Shown: positions 63,685 through 64,000 of the stretch, piece by piece
Position numbering within the stretch: the first letter of the stretch is position 1
How the letters are laid out: every line of letters begins with the position of its first letter
Assembly: GCA_021776175.1 (NCBI GenBank)
Contig: JAJFGJ010000029.1
Coordinates: 1 to 64,000, forward strand
Source of the DNA: Kiloniellaceae bacterium
GTDB taxonomy: Bacteria > Pseudomonadota > Alphaproteobacteria > Kiloniellales > J153
Length of the DNA stretch: 64,000 nucleotides
Direction of reading: 5' to 3'
Position numbers and translations under genes: made by a program
The notes under the pieces: model-generated
What the model saw: only the letters and a program-made list of their open reading frames with translations
Databases searched by the model: none
What the model was told of the DNA's origin: nothing

Positions 63685-64000
63685 GCGGCGAAGACGGCAC
63701 CGCCGGCGTACAACAAGGCGCGCTTGCCGCTTACCAAAGCCCCTACGAGCCCACGCCGGCGGAGATCGAAGCCGGGCGGTATCTTTTCGCCCAGGCCTGC
63801 ACCTTCCTGGGCGCGGCCGCCGACGATAGCTGGATGCCGCGTACCGGGGTCAGCGAAATCGCTTTCGCCGGGCGCTCCAATGTCGGCAAGTCGAGCCTGG
63901 TCAACGCCCTGACCGGGCGCAAGACCCTGGCCCGCACCTCGAACACGCCGGGGCGCACGCGCCAACTCAACTTCTTCGACCTGGGCGGCCGCCTGGTCCT
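63681..64000 (+). CDS. ysxC: YsxC/YihA (EngB) GTP-binding protein, partial at window end
   Basis: This is an incomplete frame, 106 codons, that runs to the window end. It starts with GTG overlapping the yidC stop. The G1 P-loop is GRSNVGKSS and the G2 area carries [10 protein letters not shown]; the later G motifs lie beyond the window. Members are GTPases needed for large-subunit assembly. Confidence 0.9.
   Translation, partial: MSGEDGTAGVQQGALAAYQSPYEPTPAEIEAGRYLFAQACTFLGAAADDSWMPRTGVSEIAFAGRSNVGKSSLVNALTGRKTLARTSNTPGRTRQLNFFDLGGRLV

Overview
The window looks like chromosomal DNA from a GC-rich alphaproteobacterium, most likely Rhodospirillales-like. The evidence is strong GC bias at third codon positions, an FNR protein with the alphaproteobacterial Cys spacing, split glyQ/glyS, an rpmH-rnpA-yidD-yidC-ysxC run, and a pqqB-pqqC-pqqE cluster. 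Species assignment is inference. Most of the window is ordinary core genome, with three lower-GC patches: an MFS gene near 4.1-5.3 kb, a MazEF-like module at 23.3-24.2 kb, and an orphan trypsin-like protease at 35.2-36.2 kb.

Layout. 0.3-14 kb: a HAD protein and a sigma-54 response regulator, then a set that looks like catabolism of methylated amines or guanidino compounds (FAD amine oxidase, MFS carrier, MttB-family methyltransferase, a truncated GrdB-like protein, class V aminotransferase, ureohydrolase, Tat-exported oligopeptide-type binding protein, DadA-like oxidase), plus a 2OG-Fe(II) oxygenase fusion. 14-16 kb: an MlaC-like protein and a receiver/HPt pair behind an AT-rich leader. 16-23.3 kb: ppdK, glyS-glyQ, a small zinc-ribbon membrane protein and an S49 peptidase. 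23.3-24.2 kb: transposase relic and mazEF, with the toxin apparently frameshifted. 24.3-27.9 kb: a complete YnjBCD-type ABC importer. 28-35.1 kb: apaG, folE, trkH, murI, a lipoprotein, hslO, argF, argD. 35.3-46 kb: protease, C45 hydrolase, TraB/GumN protein, two ABC-2 permeases, recX, a TPR protein, a ferredoxin-adenylate cyclase with a cytochrome-b-like anchor, DUF1289, EamA and a MetF-like reductase.

46-51 kb is a PQQ locus: a soluble PQQ-type sugar dehydrogenase, a cytochrome c that could take its electrons, and overlapping pqqB-pqqC-pqqE. No pqqA or pqqD is present. A tRNA-Arg(ACG) follows. 51.4-57.6 kb: a lipoprotein, a 730-bp non-coding region with hairpins, a tandem repeat and DnaA-box-like motifs, gpt, panC, an FNR regulator with an FNR-box-like site upstream, a small acetyltransferase-like gene and a sensor kinase. 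57.8-60.7 kb: an exported peptide made of 16-cysteine CNPC repeats, next to a flavin disulfide reductase that lacks the usual C-terminal His, and a TVP38/TMEM64 membrane protein. 61-64 kb: rpmH-rnpA-yidD-yidC-ysxC.

A dispersed palindromic element of about 180 bp occurs twice in full (42-226 and 59794-59972), once as a half (13892-13970) and once as a possible remnant (about 4001-4045). The observations most worth following up are the CNPC-repeat peptide and its neighbours, the pqq locus lacking A and D, the mazF frameshift, the perfect 27-bp palindrome at 2454-2480 and the palindromic repeat family.
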